A stretch of 37,530 nucleotides of DNA from Actinoplanes xinjiangensis (GCF_003148685.1 NZ_QGGR01000049.1:1-37530); one strand, 5' to 3'. Counted from the stretch's first letter, positions 7,821 through 15,917 are shown. Numbers and translations are program-made. The notes: generated by a model from the sequence alone, not told the origin.

Positions 7821-8879
7821 ATGGGGGAACTGCTGGACATCCGGCGTATCTATGTCGAGCCGGCGGCGGCGGAGCTGCCCCGGGGGCGCGAGGTCCTCTC
7901 CCGGTGGCCGGCGGCGACCCTCGTGGAGGTGGAGAGTCATCAGCGGATCCCGGAGCTGTTCGGGGACGAGACCAATGTGCGGCGCTGGGTGCGCATCAAG
8001 CAGGAGGCGCTGGTCCTCGGCGTGAAGAAGACGATGACCGCCCGGCCGAACGGGCGGTCCGCGGACTTCATCGCGCCGTCGACGGCCAACGGGTGTGCGA
8101 TGGCCTGCGCCTACTGCTACGTGCCCCGGCACAAGGGGTACAGCAACCCGATCACCGTCTTCGCCAACATCGAGCGCGTGGTGTCGTACCTGCGGGGGCA
8201 TGTCGGTCGTCAGGGTGGCAAACCGGAACCGAACGAATGTGACCCGGCGGCCTGGGTCTACGACATCGGGGAGAACTCGGACTGCTCGGTGGACGCGCTG
8301 ATCAGCGACAACGTCCGCGACCTGGTGGAGTCGTTCCGCGATCTGCCGAGCGCGAAGGCCAGTTTCGCCACCAAGTATGTCAACCGGGATCTGCTGGACT
8401 GGGATCCGCGGGGGCGTACCCGGATCCGTTTCTCGCTGATGCCGCCGGCCGACGCGAAGGTTCTCGACATCCGTACCAGTCCGATCGCGGAACGGATCGC
8501 GGCGATCGACGACTTCGTGGCCGCCGGGTACGAGGTGCACGTCAATCTGAGCCCGGTCGTGGTCCGGGACGGCTGGCTCGACGACTGGCGTGACCTTCTC
8601 GACCAGTTGGACGCCGGCATCGGCCCGGAGGCGAAGAGGCAGCTCGCCGCCGAGGTCATCTTCCTCACCCACAATCGTGGTCTGCACGAGGTCAACCTGG
8701 GCTGGCATCCGCGCGCCGAGGATCTGATCTGGCGCCCCGACCTTCAGCAGGTGAAACGCTCGCAGAACGGCGACCTGAACGTCCGCTACCGCACCGGCGC
8801 CAAGGGTGGCTATGTCCGCGCCCTCACCGACCTCATCGCCGACCGGACCCCCTATCTGCGGGTGCGTTACGCGTTCTGA
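7821..8879 (+). CDS. Spore photoproduct lyase family radical SAM protein
   Basis: The 352-residue protein has the radical SAM [4Fe-4S] cysteines at C92, C96 and C99 (NGCAMACAYC, the CX3CX2C spacing), followed by YVPRHKGYSNPITVFANIE, which is typical of the spore photoproduct lyase family. Spore photoproduct lyase uses S-adenosylmethionine to reverse the thymine dimer lesion of UV-irradiated spore DNA. Family members in actinobacteria without endospores have unproven substrates, so DNA repair is likely but not certain. The N-terminal ~80 residues include RIKQEALVLGVKK, shared by the family. No ribosome binding site is strong at ATG 7821; the short gap after the upstream gene suggests translation within one operon. 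A hairpin terminator follows at 8887. Confidence 0.92.
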   Translation: MGELLDIRRIYVEPAAAELPRGREVLSRWPAATLVEVESHQRIPELFGDETNVRRWVRIKQEALVLGVKKTMTARPNGRSADFIAPSTANGCAMACAYCYVPRHKGYSNPITVFANIERVVSYLRGHVGRQGGKPEPNECDPAAWVYDIGENSDCSVDALISDNVRDLVESFRDLPSAKASFATKYVNRDLLDWDPRGRTRIRFSLMPPADAKVLDIRTSPIAERIAAIDDFVAAGYEVHVNLSPVVVRDGWLDDWRDLLDQLDAGIGPEAKRQLAAEVIFLTHNRGLHEVNLGWHPRAEDLIWRPDLQQVKRSQNGDLNVRYRTGAKGGYVRALTDLIADRTPYLRVRYAF

Positions 8880-8886
8880 CCGCGGC

Positions 8887-8920
8887 GGCGCGCCCGGCGG
8901 GGTGAGCCGCCGAGCGCGCC
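8887..8920. terminator. Hairpin terminator between convergent genes
   Basis: Arms GGCGCGCCCGGCGG (8887-8900) and CCGCCGAGCGCGCC (8907-8920) pair over 14 bases with one mismatch and a 6-base loop. It sits between the stop codons of the radical SAM gene and the lipase gene and could end both transcripts. No T-tract, as is common in actinobacteria. Confidence 0.75.
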
Positions 8921-8936
8921 CTGGGAACGGGCCGGG

Positions 8937-10034
8937 TCAGGTGAAGCGGGTGGCGATCCAGTCGGCGACCAGGTCGGCGGTGTCGATGACGGCCTGGTCG
9001 TGGTTGGCGTTGGGAACCGTCTCGAGGGTGACCGGCACCCCGTAGGCGGCGATCTGGTCGGCGAGGATCTCCGAGGCGAAGAACGGGACCGCCTCGTCGT
9101 CGGTGCCGTGCACGATCAGGACCGGGGCGCTCGGCGCGGTCTGGGCCGGGTTCTCGTAGGAGGCCATCTTGGCGACCACGGCGTCCGGCACGACGCCGCC
9201 CTCGACCAGTTGCTCGGCGGTGAGGTCCTGGTAGGCGGCGAGGATCTCGTAGAGGCAGCCGGTCTGGAGGACGCCGACCTTCGCCTCGGCCGGTGCGGCG
9301 AGTACGTTCGCCGGCTTGAAGCTCGGGTCGACGGCCGCGACACCGTACAGGGCCATCACCAGGTAGCCCTGGCCTTCGGTGCCGGGGATGAAGTTGATGA
9401 ACTCCTGGGTGTTGGAGACCGGGGCGATCGACGCGGTGCCCTTCAGGACCAGGGTGCCGTCGTAGCTCGGCGCGATCTGGCTGGCGAACAGGGCACCCTG
9501 CCCGCCCTGCGAATGGCCGTCGACGACGTACTGGGTGGAGAGCGCGGCGTCGAGGTTGCGGGCGGCGCGGACGTTGTCGATCAGTGAGCGGCCGGCGCTG
9601 GCACCGATCAGGTACGGATGGGCCTGTGGCGTGCCCAGCCCCGGATAGTCCGGGGCGGCCACCGTCCAGCCGCGGCTGAGCAGTTCGGCGACCGCGATCC
9701 GGGCCTCCTCCCAGAACACGGTCTGATTGGTCGACGGGGCGCACGAGTCGGCGAGCCCGGTGGTGCCGTGCCCCCATGCCACGACACGGTTGTTCTTGCC
9801 GGTCTTCGGGGTGAGGACCAGACCGGTCGCGGTGATCACGCCACCGTTGATGTTCGTCGTGACGTACTGGATCCGTTTGCCGGTGGCAACAGCGGACAGG
9901 GTCGGCGGCAGACTCGCGGTCGACGAGCTCAGCACGAATCCCGGCAATGTCGCGTACGCCGGTCCGGCGGTCGCGACCAGCATCCCGGCCGCGGTGATCA
10001 GCGCGGCGAGAAGAAGTCGGGAGATCTTTCTCAT
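8937..10034 (-). CDS. Secreted alpha/beta-hydrolase, secretory lipase family
   Basis: This 365-residue protein starts at ATG 10034 with AGGGGGA upstream; a start 17 codons earlier lacks such a site. Residues 1-28 are a Sec signal peptide ending AYA. The mature part shows the alpha/beta-hydrolase triad: nucleophile S175 in G-H-S-Q-G, an acid in VHGTDDEAVPF and a His in NANHDQAV near the C-terminus. WGHGTTG (88-93) likely contributes the oxyanion hole. The pattern APDYPGLGTPQAHPYL matches the LIP-type secretory lipases first known from Candida and common in actinobacteria. Probably hydrolyses triglycerides or other esters outside the cell. It follows the erythromycin-esterase-family gene on the same strand after 191 bases. 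Confidence 0.9.
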   Translation of the reverse strand: MRKISRLLLAALITAAGMLVATAGPAYATLPGFVLSSSTASLPPTLSAVATGKRIQYVTTNINGGVITATGLVLTPKTGKNNRVVAWGHGTTGLADSCAPSTNQTVFWEEARIAVAELLSRGWTVAAPDYPGLGTPQAHPYLIGASAGRSLIDNVRAARNLDAALSTQYVVDGHSQGGQGALFASQIAPSYDGTLVLKGTASIAPVSNTQEFINFIPGTEGQGYLVMALYGVAAVDPSFKPANVLAAPAEAKVGVLQTGCLYEILAAYQDLTAEQLVEGGVVPDAVVAKMASYENPAQTAPSAPVLIVHGTDDEAVPFFASEILADQIAAYGVPVTLETVPNANHDQAVIDTADLVADWIATRFT

Positions 10035-10096
10035 GGCACCACGTCCCCCTTGCAGAATCCGAAGTGGATGATCGATGGATGCCACAGCCTAAAACT

Positions 10097-10125
10097 GATC
10101 TACCCCGCGGTGGATCGGTAATCAA
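10097..10125 (-). promoter_or_regulatory. Possible promoter of the lipase gene
   Basis: Reading the minus strand, TTGATT (10120-10125) and TAGATC (10097-10102) are separated by 17 bases, about 63 bases before the lipase start. The -10 lacks the usual final T, so this is a weak call. The surrounding 10090-10225 stretch is more A/T-rich than the neighbouring genes. Confidence 0.28.
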
Positions 10126-10225
10126 GGGCACACGTTCGTGCCTATTCGGGTATCCGCACACGTCAACTGAATGATGTGCCAGCGAATTTCAAAAGATCCA
10201 TTTAATCGGCGGTTCATTATCGAAA

Positions 10226-11485
10226 TCAGACACCGCTGGGGTACGTCTCCGGCTCGTGGACGTTCACCCGGAGAGTGTGCAGCGGCCGGAGAGCCCGCGT
10301 CTCGGCAAACCACAGAAACGCGTCGTAACGCTCTCCCAGGACTGTCGGGACGTAGTTGGCCCAGCGTTCCCGCTCCGGCCGGTAGACCACGCCGATCGCC
10401 CGGTGCGGCAGCACGGTGGTGAGCAGATCCGGTCGCGGGCCGTCGGCCGGGAAGACGAAGAGAGCCGCCGGCGGGGCAGCGTTCTGTAAGACTTCCTCCA
10501 GGGAACCGGGCCGGGCCGGGGGCACACCCATCGCCTCCATCGGCCCGCCCCACTCCGGTCCGGCGACCACCGTCCCGTGGTGGGTGCCGAACCCGATCAG
10601 CATCGTCCGGTCGGCCCCGAACCGTTCCCGGGCCAGCTGGCCGAGCGTCACCTCGCCGTACCCGGACTGGTCGGTGGCCCGGGCGTCGCCGACGTGGGTG
10701 TTGTGCGCCCACACCACGGCCCGCGACGAGGGACCGTAGCGGCGCAGCAGCCGGTCCAGGGTGGCGTCCATGTGCCGGTCCCGGATGTTCCACGCCTCCG
10801 GGCCGCCGCGTACCATGGCCCGGTAGTAGCCCTCCGCCCCGGCCACCACCTCGGCGTTCTGCCACACCCCGAAGTCGCGGTCGGTGAGATCGGCGAGCAT
10901 CGCGACGACCGCCCGCTCGCAGGAGGCCGGCACGAACTGGGTGGCCCAGCCGTACGCGTTGGGATCCTCGTTGTACGGCTCGAAACACCGGTACGCGTCC
11001 AGAGCGGCCGGCACCCGGTCCGGGTCGTTCTCCCGCAACCACACCAGGATCGCCCGCATCGACTCCCACAGCGAGTAGACGTCGAGTCCGTGGAAGCCGA
11101 CCCGGTCGTCCGGCGCCCGGTTCTCGTTGAACGCGCGCAGCCAGCGGGTGAAGTCGACGGTCTCCTCGTTGGCCCACATCCACGTCGGCCAGCGGTCGTA
11201 GCGGACCAGGGCGTGCCGCGGGTCGGGAACGTCACCGCGGACGGCCGCGTTCACCCGCTCACAGTCCGGCCAGTCGCCCTCGACCGCGACGAAGGAGAAC
11301 CCCCGCTCGGCGATCAGGCGCCTGGTCAGCGCCGCCCGCCACGTGTAGAACTCGTGCGTGCCGTGGGTGGCCTCACCGATCAGCACCACCGTCGCGGCGG
11401 CCGCCCGGTCCAGCAGGATCTCCAGATCCCCCGGATCGTGCAGCGGCCGGGCGATCGAGGCCACCTCTTCCCCGTACCGGATCAC
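10226..11485 (-). CDS. Erythromycin esterase family protein
   Basis: Starting at GTG 11485 gives 419 residues and leaves 58 bases to the divergent globin gene; the open frame extends to 11605 but that would overlap the globin gene. The family signature is clear: VLIGEATHGTHEFY, then SFVAVEGDWPDCERVN, GFHGLDVYSLW and VVWAHNTHVGDA, carrying the conserved Glu and His residues of EreA/B-type proteins. The founding members hydrolyse the macrolide lactone; most actinobacterial relatives, including those of this length, have no proven substrate. No signal peptide from this start, so cytoplasmic. Resistance should not be assumed. No ribosome binding site decides the start. Confidence 0.85.
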   Translation of the reverse strand: MIRYGEEVASIARPLHDPGDLEILLDRAAAATVVLIGEATHGTHEFYTWRAALTRRLIAERGFSFVAVEGDWPDCERVNAAVRGDVPDPRHALVRYDRWPTWMWANEETVDFTRWLRAFNENRAPDDRVGFHGLDVYSLWESMRAILVWLRENDPDRVPAALDAYRCFEPYNEDPNAYGWATQFVPASCERAVVAMLADLTDRDFGVWQNAEVVAGAEGYYRAMVRGGPEAWNIRDRHMDATLDRLLRRYGPSSRAVVWAHNTHVGDARATDQSGYGEVTLGQLARERFGADRTMLIGFGTHHGTVVAGPEWGGPMEAMGVPPARPGSLEEVLQNAAPPAALFVFPADGPRPDLLTTVLPHRAIGVVYRPERERWANYVPTVLGERYDAFLWFAETRALRPLHTLRVNVHEPETYPSGV

Positions 11486-11543
11486 CCTCGCCGCGTACCC
11501 GCAAGGGGTCGCCTCATACGTCGGACCTTGCCATGCTGGGGTG

Positions 11544-12038
11544 ATGGGACGTCCGACGCTGTACGAAGCAGCCGGCGGAGCCACCGCCATGCTGGCCCTG
11601 GCCACCGACTTCCACGAGCGCTGCCTGGCTCACCCGACGCTGTCGCACCCGTTCTCGCACGGCGTCGAGCCGCAGCACGTGCCCCATCTCGCCGGGTACT
11701 GGGGTGAGGTGTTCGGCGGGCCACCGGTCTACAGCGAGACGCGCGGCGGGCACGGGGCGATGATCCGGGTGCACGCCAACCAGTGTGACGACGATCCGTT
11801 CTCGGCCGTCTTCGTCGAGTGTTTCGACGCGGCGGTGGTGGCCACCCTGCCCGACGACGCCGAACTGCGGGCGGTGCTGCGTGACTACATCCGGGCGGCG
11901 ACCGCGGAGGTGGTGGCCTACATGCCGTCGTCGGCGGCGGGGCCGGGGGATCCGCCGATGCCACGGTGGACCTGGGCCGGGCGCCAGGGATGCGACGCCT
12001 CGGTCTCGACCGGGGACGCGACCACCCGTACCCCATAG
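11544..12038 (+). CDS. Group II truncated hemoglobin (GlbO-like)
   Basis: The 164-residue frame from ATG 11544 shows the truncated globin pattern: TLYEAAGGATAMLALATDFH, HPTLSHPFSHG, then HVPHLAGYWGEVFGGPPVYS and the proximal-His segment GGHGAMIRVHANQ. The conserved globin part ends around PPMPRWTWAGRQ; the last ~20 residues are not globin-like. Group II globins bind O2 and may detoxify NO or peroxides in the cytoplasm. The 3' end overlaps by 121 bases the convergent TusA-like gene, and the extra tail arises exactly where that gene is encoded. GGGG shortly before the ATG is the only ribosome-binding-like signal. Confidence 0.88.
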   Translation: MGRPTLYEAAGGATAMLALATDFHERCLAHPTLSHPFSHGVEPQHVPHLAGYWGEVFGGPPVYSETRGGHGAMIRVHANQCDDDPFSAVFVECFDAAVVATLPDDAELRAVLRDYIRAATAEVVAYMPSSAAGPGDPPMPRWTWAGRQGCDASVSTGDATTRTP

Positions 12039-12232
12039 GTTTGGGGTTGAATTTCGCCCAGGTATTCGTGGCCGGTCAGGTGGCACCAGGCCGGCAGGTC
12101 CAGCGGCGCCGCCGGATCGGAGGCGATCAGGTGGACCACGGCGCCGGGCGGCAGGGTGGCGATGAGTCTGCGCAGCTCGATGAGGAGCAGCACGCAGCGG
12201 CGGTCCCCGCCGTCCAGGACCGTCGGTGTCAC
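11918..12232 (-). CDS. TusA-like sulfurtransferase-family protein lacking the CPxP motif
   Basis: From GTG 12232 the 104-residue product reads VLDGGDRRCVLLLIELRRLI, then LPPGAVVHLIASDPAAPLDLPAWCHLTGHEYLG, which follows the TusA/SirA pattern of one Cys near the N-terminus, the DP-x-DI-x-W segment and the GH region. In TusA the Cys lies in CPxP and carries sulfur to tRNA modification or cofactor synthesis; here C13 is present but both prolines are replaced (CVLL). The start overlaps the stop of the NUDIX gene as GTGA, indicating translational coupling. Its last ~40 codons overlap the globin gene on the other strand. Function in sulfur transfer is plausible but unproven. Confidence 0.75.
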   Translation of the reverse strand: MTPTVLDGGDRRCVLLLIELRRLIATLPPGAVVHLIASDPAAPLDLPAWCHLTGHEYLGEIQPQTYGVRVVASPVETEASHPWRPAQVHRGIGGSPGPAADDGM

Positions 12233-12627
12233 GGCAGCAGCGCCAGCGTCGCCGGGAGCTGCGAATGCAGCGGGGCGGGCAGCTCGCCCGGGGCGAACCA
12301 GGCCAGTTCGTCGAACTTGTGCGGCTCGCCGATGCGCACGGCCGCCGGGTCCACCCGGACCGCGAAGACCACCGCCACCCAGTGCGACGGCGGGTCGTCG
12401 CGCAGCACGTTGCGGACGCCCAGCTGCCGGATCTCCAGCGGGGACGCCGTGTACTCCTCGCCGACCTCACGGGTCACCGCGGCCTCGAACGTCTCCCCGA
12501 ACTCCAGCGCACCGGCCCCGCAATCCCAGGTGCCCGGCTCGTCGCGGGCCTGCTCCGAGCGGCGGGCCAGCAGGATCCGGCCGGCGCCGTCGTGGCAGAC
12601 GAACACACACGAGACAGAAGGCTTCAT
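12229..12627 (-). CDS. NUDIX hydrolase
   Basis: The 132-residue product starts at ATG 12627, overlapping the upstream phosphatase stop as ATGA. The NUDIX box is present as G-A-L-E-F-G-E-x7-R-E-V-G-E-E-Y-T, with the metal-binding REXXEE glutamates intact and the usual late Gly replaced by Thr. Such enzymes cleave nucleoside diphosphate-linked compounds, often to clean oxidised nucleotides or make sugar-nucleotide balances; the substrate cannot be read here. It is the middle gene of a three-gene unit with 4-base overlaps on both sides. Confidence 0.9.
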   Translation of the reverse strand: MKPSVSCVFVCHDGAGRILLARRSEQARDEPGTWDCGAGALEFGETFEAAVTREVGEEYTASPLEIRQLGVRNVLRDDPPSHWVAVVFAVRVDPAAVRIGEPHKFDELAWFAPGELPAPLHSQLPATLALLP

Positions 12628-13871
12628 CCCTTGATCATGCCCGGGGCCCGGGGCCGGCCGAGGGGGCGGGCGGCGAGGATGCAGGTGTCGTCGTCCGGGT
12701 TGGCGCGCCGCAGCCGGGCCAGCATCTCCGCGAGTGGCTGCTCCGGGGCGGAGCGCACCGCGTCGTCGACCGCCGCGATCACCGTGTCCAGGCCGACGTC
12801 GGGCCCGCGTTGGCGGTGCTCGACCAGGCCGTCGGTGTAGAGCAGGAGCACATCGCCCGGCGTGAGGTCGATGACCGCGTCGGCGTACCGGGCGCCGTCC
12901 ACCACGCCCAGCATCGGGCCCGCCGGCCGGGACAGCGGCGCCGTGCGGCCGGCCCGGCTCAGCAGCGGCGGCGGATGCCCGGCCTGCGCCCACACCAGCT
13001 GGTGGCGCCGCGGATCGAACCGGGCGATCACCGCGGTCGCCGCCAGTTCCGGATCGTCGGCCTCCAGCTCCCAGATCAGCCGGTTGAGATGTTCCAGCAG
13101 GACACCCGGGTCGCTGGTGACCACGGACAGGGCGCGCAGCGCGTGCCGCAGCTGCGCCATCGTCGTCGCCGCCTGCGTGCCGTGCCCGGCCACGTCGCCG
13201 ACCGCGAGCAGCACCGATCCGTCGCGCAGCGCCGCCGCGTGGAACCAGTCCCCGCCGATCATCGCCTCCTGGCCGGCCGGCAGGTAGCGCACCGCCACCC
13301 GCAGCCCCGGCAGGTCGATCGGCTCCGCCGGGATCGGCAGGATGATCTGCTGCAACCGGGCCGCCAGGTCGTGCTCGGCCGCCAGCGTGCGCTCCACCTC
13401 GGCCAGCCGCTCGGCGCCCGCCTGCGGCCCGGTGGCCTCCAGGCGCTGCCAGGTGATCAACAGTCCCGGGCCCAGCCGGCCGGCGCGGACGGTGAAGTCG
13501 GACTGTCCGATCCGTACCGGGCCGAGGTCGGCGGGCTCCCCGGTGTCGAGGACCCGCTGGCAGGTCCGCCCGCGGTCGCCGGCGATCACCTCCGGCTGGT
13601 GCCGGCTCATCGCGAGGCCGATCAGCTGCGCGCCGTGGGGGCCGTCCGGGGTGACGGCCGCCGGGCTGGCCGCGGCCCAGATCAGGTCGATCATGCGTCC
13701 GGCCTCGTCGACCTCCGGTACCAGATATCCTGACATTCCCGGCAGCAAGTCCAGGACGCTCTGGACCGTCGCCAGCCAGGGGACGTCGTGCCGGCCGTCC
13801 CCGCCGTTCTCCGGGTCGCCCGCGGCGGGCCGTGACCGGCCGTCGGTCCACGCGTACGCCTGAGTTCCCAC
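12624..13871 (-). CDS. PP2C/SpoIIE-type serine phosphatase with N-terminal sensor-like domain
   Basis: GTG 13871 is well placed behind GGGGAGGTGA and gives 415 residues. The N-terminal ~150 residues look like a small sensory (GAF/PAS-type) domain. After a helical linker (AERLAEVERTLAAEHDLAARLQ) comes the SpoIIE/RsbU catalytic domain, with the metal-binding signatures GGDWFHAAAL, VGDVAGHGTQAATTMAQLRHALRAL, AGHPPPLL and LLLYTDGLVE. These phosphatases typically dephosphorylate anti-sigma factor antagonists in partner-switching stress regulation, in the cytoplasm. No anti-sigma or STAS gene lies in the window. It is the first gene of the phosphatase-NUDIX-TusA-like unit, and the start is divergent from the mazF-like gene. 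Confidence 0.92.
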   Translation of the reverse strand: MGTQAYAWTDGRSRPAAGDPENGGDGRHDVPWLATVQSVLDLLPGMSGYLVPEVDEAGRMIDLIWAAASPAAVTPDGPHGAQLIGLAMSRHQPEVIAGDRGRTCQRVLDTGEPADLGPVRIGQSDFTVRAGRLGPGLLITWQRLEATGPQAGAERLAEVERTLAAEHDLAARLQQIILPIPAEPIDLPGLRVAVRYLPAGQEAMIGGDWFHAAALRDGSVLLAVGDVAGHGTQAATTMAQLRHALRALSVVTSDPGVLLEHLNRLIWELEADDPELAATAVIARFDPRRHQLVWAQAGHPPPLLSRAGRTAPLSRPAGPMLGVVDGARYADAVIDLTPGDVLLLYTDGLVEHRQRGPDVGLDTVIAAVDDAVRSAPEQPLAEMLARLRRANPDDDTCILAARPLGRPRAPGMIKG

Positions 13872-14180
13872 CAGTCACCTCCCCACCCCGGTCCGGGTTC
13901 CTGCTTACGCCTGCACACCGCACCGCTGCATCCCCCGATCATCCGGGCGGGTGCCTATCGATCCGTCCAGGTCGCACAGGTCACCCGGTCGAGGTCCGAC
14001 GTTCGGCCCACCACGGCGGACCTACCGGGCCGGCCGCATCGCGGGGGTGCGGAAGACGGGTGGACTGCGGGCGGCGGTTTCGGGCGGTGGCCGGGCGGGG
14101 CGGGCGCGGACGAGATCGGTGCGGCGGTACGCTTCCTGCCATGCCGATCCGGACCGCGCCGATCTGCGGGTCATGCTGAC
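13872..14180. other. Divergent intergenic region upstream of phosphatase and mazF-like gene
   Basis: 309 bases between two divergent starts. It should hold both promoters, but no convincing -35/-10 pair, operator or antitoxin reading frame is visible. Short open frames here have no ribosome binding sites or family signals. Confidence 0.5.
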
Positions 14181-14495
14181 ATGCGGCGCGGGGAGATCTG
14201 GACCATCGGCGACCGGGCCGATCTGCGTTACCGGGTTCTGGTGCTGTCCGGTGACAGTTACAACGAGCGCAAGAACGCCGCGCCGTTCTGTGCGCCGATC
14301 GTCCGGCAGCGTGGGGTCACCGAGTTGCCGCCCTATGCGGTGGCGCTGACCGAGCAGGATCCGATCACCGGGGTGGTGGTGGTCAACCGGATGCGGCGGC
14401 TGCCGGCCTCGACGGGCGCCGAGCGGATCGGGATGGTCACCGGTGCCAGCATGGCGCGGCTCGCCGAGGCGATGCGGGACCTGTTCGAGCTCTGA
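14181..14495 (+). CDS. PemK/MazF-family toxin-like protein
   Basis: The 104-residue product begins MRRGEIWTIGDRADLRYRVLVLSGDSYN, the characteristic MazF opening (RGEIW, then VLVLS), and continues with APIVRQ and GVVVVNRMRRLP. Length fits the family. MazF proteins are sequence-specific mRNA/rRNA endoribonucleases. The family usually pairs with a small antitoxin gene immediately upstream; none is visible here, either in the 300 bases before it or right after it. It may be a stand-alone member, or regulated by an unlinked antitoxin. No clear ribosome binding site precedes the ATG. The GGDEF gene converges on it from 15 bases away. Confidence 0.85.
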   Translation: MRRGEIWTIGDRADLRYRVLVLSGDSYNERKNAAPFCAPIVRQRGVTELPPYAVALTEQDPITGVVVVNRMRRLPASTGAERIGMVTGASMARLAEAMRDLFEL

Positions 14496-14510
14496 GGCCC
14501 GCGGCCCGGC

Positions 14511-15917
14511 TCAGGCGGCCCGGCGGTTGCCCTTCTCGGCGTACATGGCCTGGTCCGCGCGGCGGATCAGTTCGTCGGCGTCGAGTGTGGTGTCGGAGAG
14601 GACGGCGCCGATGCTGGCACCCACCCGGACCTGTTCGCCGGCCAGTGGGATCGGTGCGGCCAGGGCGGCGTGCAGGTGGCTGGTGAGCCGGCGGGCGGCG
14701 GCGGCCTGGTCGGGGTCGTCGCAGAGCAGGACGAACTCGTCGCCGCCGTAGCGGGCGGTGAACGCGCCCACCCCGCGGAGGCGGGCGGCGACCTCGGTGA
14801 GGAGCCGGTCACCGGCGAGGTGACCGAGCCGGTCGTTGACCTGTTTGAAGCCGTTGAGGTCGCAGAAGAGCAGGACGACCGAGGGGCGGCCGGCGCGCTG
14901 TTCGGCGGCCAGGGCGGCGTCCAGGTGGCGCCAGAGTTCGGCGCGGTTGGGCAAGCCGGTGAGCAGATCGTGGGAGGCCTGGTGGCGTAGCCGCCGTTCG
15001 GCCTGGTCACGCTGGCGGCCGAGGCGGGCCACCTGGAACACGACGAGCGCGACGATCAGCACGTTGCCCACCGTGAGCAGGGCGGCGTCCCCGTGGACGC
15101 CGAGGATCTCGCGGATTCCGGAGACGGTGGGTACGACGGTGACGGCCGCGGTGAGCAGGACGACCCGGCCGGTGAAGAGGCGGTCGGGCGGGACCGGGCC
15201 GGGGCGGGCCATCCGGGCGGCGCCGGGGTGCAGGAGCGCCAGGCCGAGCAGCGCGTAACTGACCATGAAGATCATCTCGTGGAGCGCCGAGGTGTGGGCG
15301 GTGACGGTGCCGGTGGCGAGGATCGCGGCGACGCTGCCGATCAGGTCGGCGAGGACCGCGGCGGCGAGCAGCACCAGCGGTACGGGACGTGGCCGGGACG
15401 TGTGCAGGACCCGGATCAGCATGCCGAGCACGCCGGAGAGCAGCAGCACCGTGGCGAGCAGACTGATCTGCAACCCGACCTCGACGCCGGCGGTGTCGAG
15501 GTCGGGTTGCAGCAGCACGGTCCAGAGGAGGGCGGCGACGACGATCGCGGCCACCCCGGCGTCGAGCAGGCCGCCGATGTCGTTGCGGCCGCGCCGCAGG
15601 ACCAGCGCCACCGCGGCGGCGAGCAGGTGCAGGTTGGCGACCGCGAGGACCACGTCGGCGGCGGCGACCGCGGCGGCGCCACCGGCCAGCGACGTGACGG
15701 TGTTGGCCACCAGCCAGACGGCACCGAGCAGCAGCAGGACGAACGGGAGCCGGTCACCGCGCGGGACCCGGCGCAGCAGCCACGCGGCCGCGGCGATGTC
15801 GAACACCGAGATGAGCAGGAACAGCCCCGGCCGTCCGGCGGGTGGGACCACGGGCATGGCCGCCGTGCAGGCGATGGCCACGGCGAGGAAGGCCGCCATG
15901 CCGGAGAAGCGGGTCAC
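14511..15917 (-). CDS. Membrane-anchored diguanylate cyclase (GGDEF)
   Basis: From GTG 15917 the product is 468 residues; ATG 15899 is an alternative start six codons in. The first ~290 residues contain about eight hydrophobic helices, with no other recognised sensor motif. A coiled linker (RLGRQRDQAERRLRHQA) leads into the GGDEF domain (HDLLTGLPNRAELWRHL, FCDLNGFKQVND) with the active-site GGDEF at 391-395. This should synthesise c-di-GMP from GTP at the membrane. The inhibitory I-site RxxD expected just before the active site is absent. It is divergent from gnd (135 bases between starts) and convergent with the mazF-like gene. Confidence 0.92.
   Translation of the reverse strand: MTRFSGMAAFLAVAIACTAAMPVVPPAGRPGLFLLISVFDIAAAAWLLRRVPRGDRLPFVLLLLGAVWLVANTVTSLAGGAAAVAAADVVLAVANLHLLAAAVALVLRRGRNDIGGLLDAGVAAIVVAALLWTVLLQPDLDTAGVEVGLQISLLATVLLLSGVLGMLIRVLHTSRPRPVPLVLLAAAVLADLIGSVAAILATGTVTAHTSALHEMIFMVSYALLGLALLHPGAARMARPGPVPPDRLFTGRVVLLTAAVTVVPTVSGIREILGVHGDAALLTVGNVLIVALVVFQVARLGRQRDQAERRLRHQASHDLLTGLPNRAELWRHLDAALAAEQRAGRPSVVLLFCDLNGFKQVNDRLGHLAGDRLLTEVAARLRGVGAFTARYGGDEFVLLCDDPDQAAAARRLTSHLHAALAAPIPLAGEQVRVGASIGAVLSDTTLDADELIRRADQAMYAEKGNRRAA

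Noticed and set aside
6258..8708. An 816-codon open frame on the minus strand
   Set aside because: It is antisense to two real genes and to the repeat region; translation is Pro/Arg/Leu low complexity without any family motif. GC-rich DNA keeps such frames open by chance.
11486..11605. Longer start for the erythromycin-esterase-family protein
   Set aside because: It would overlap the first codons of the divergent globin gene; the family similarity begins after residue 41 of that longer frame.
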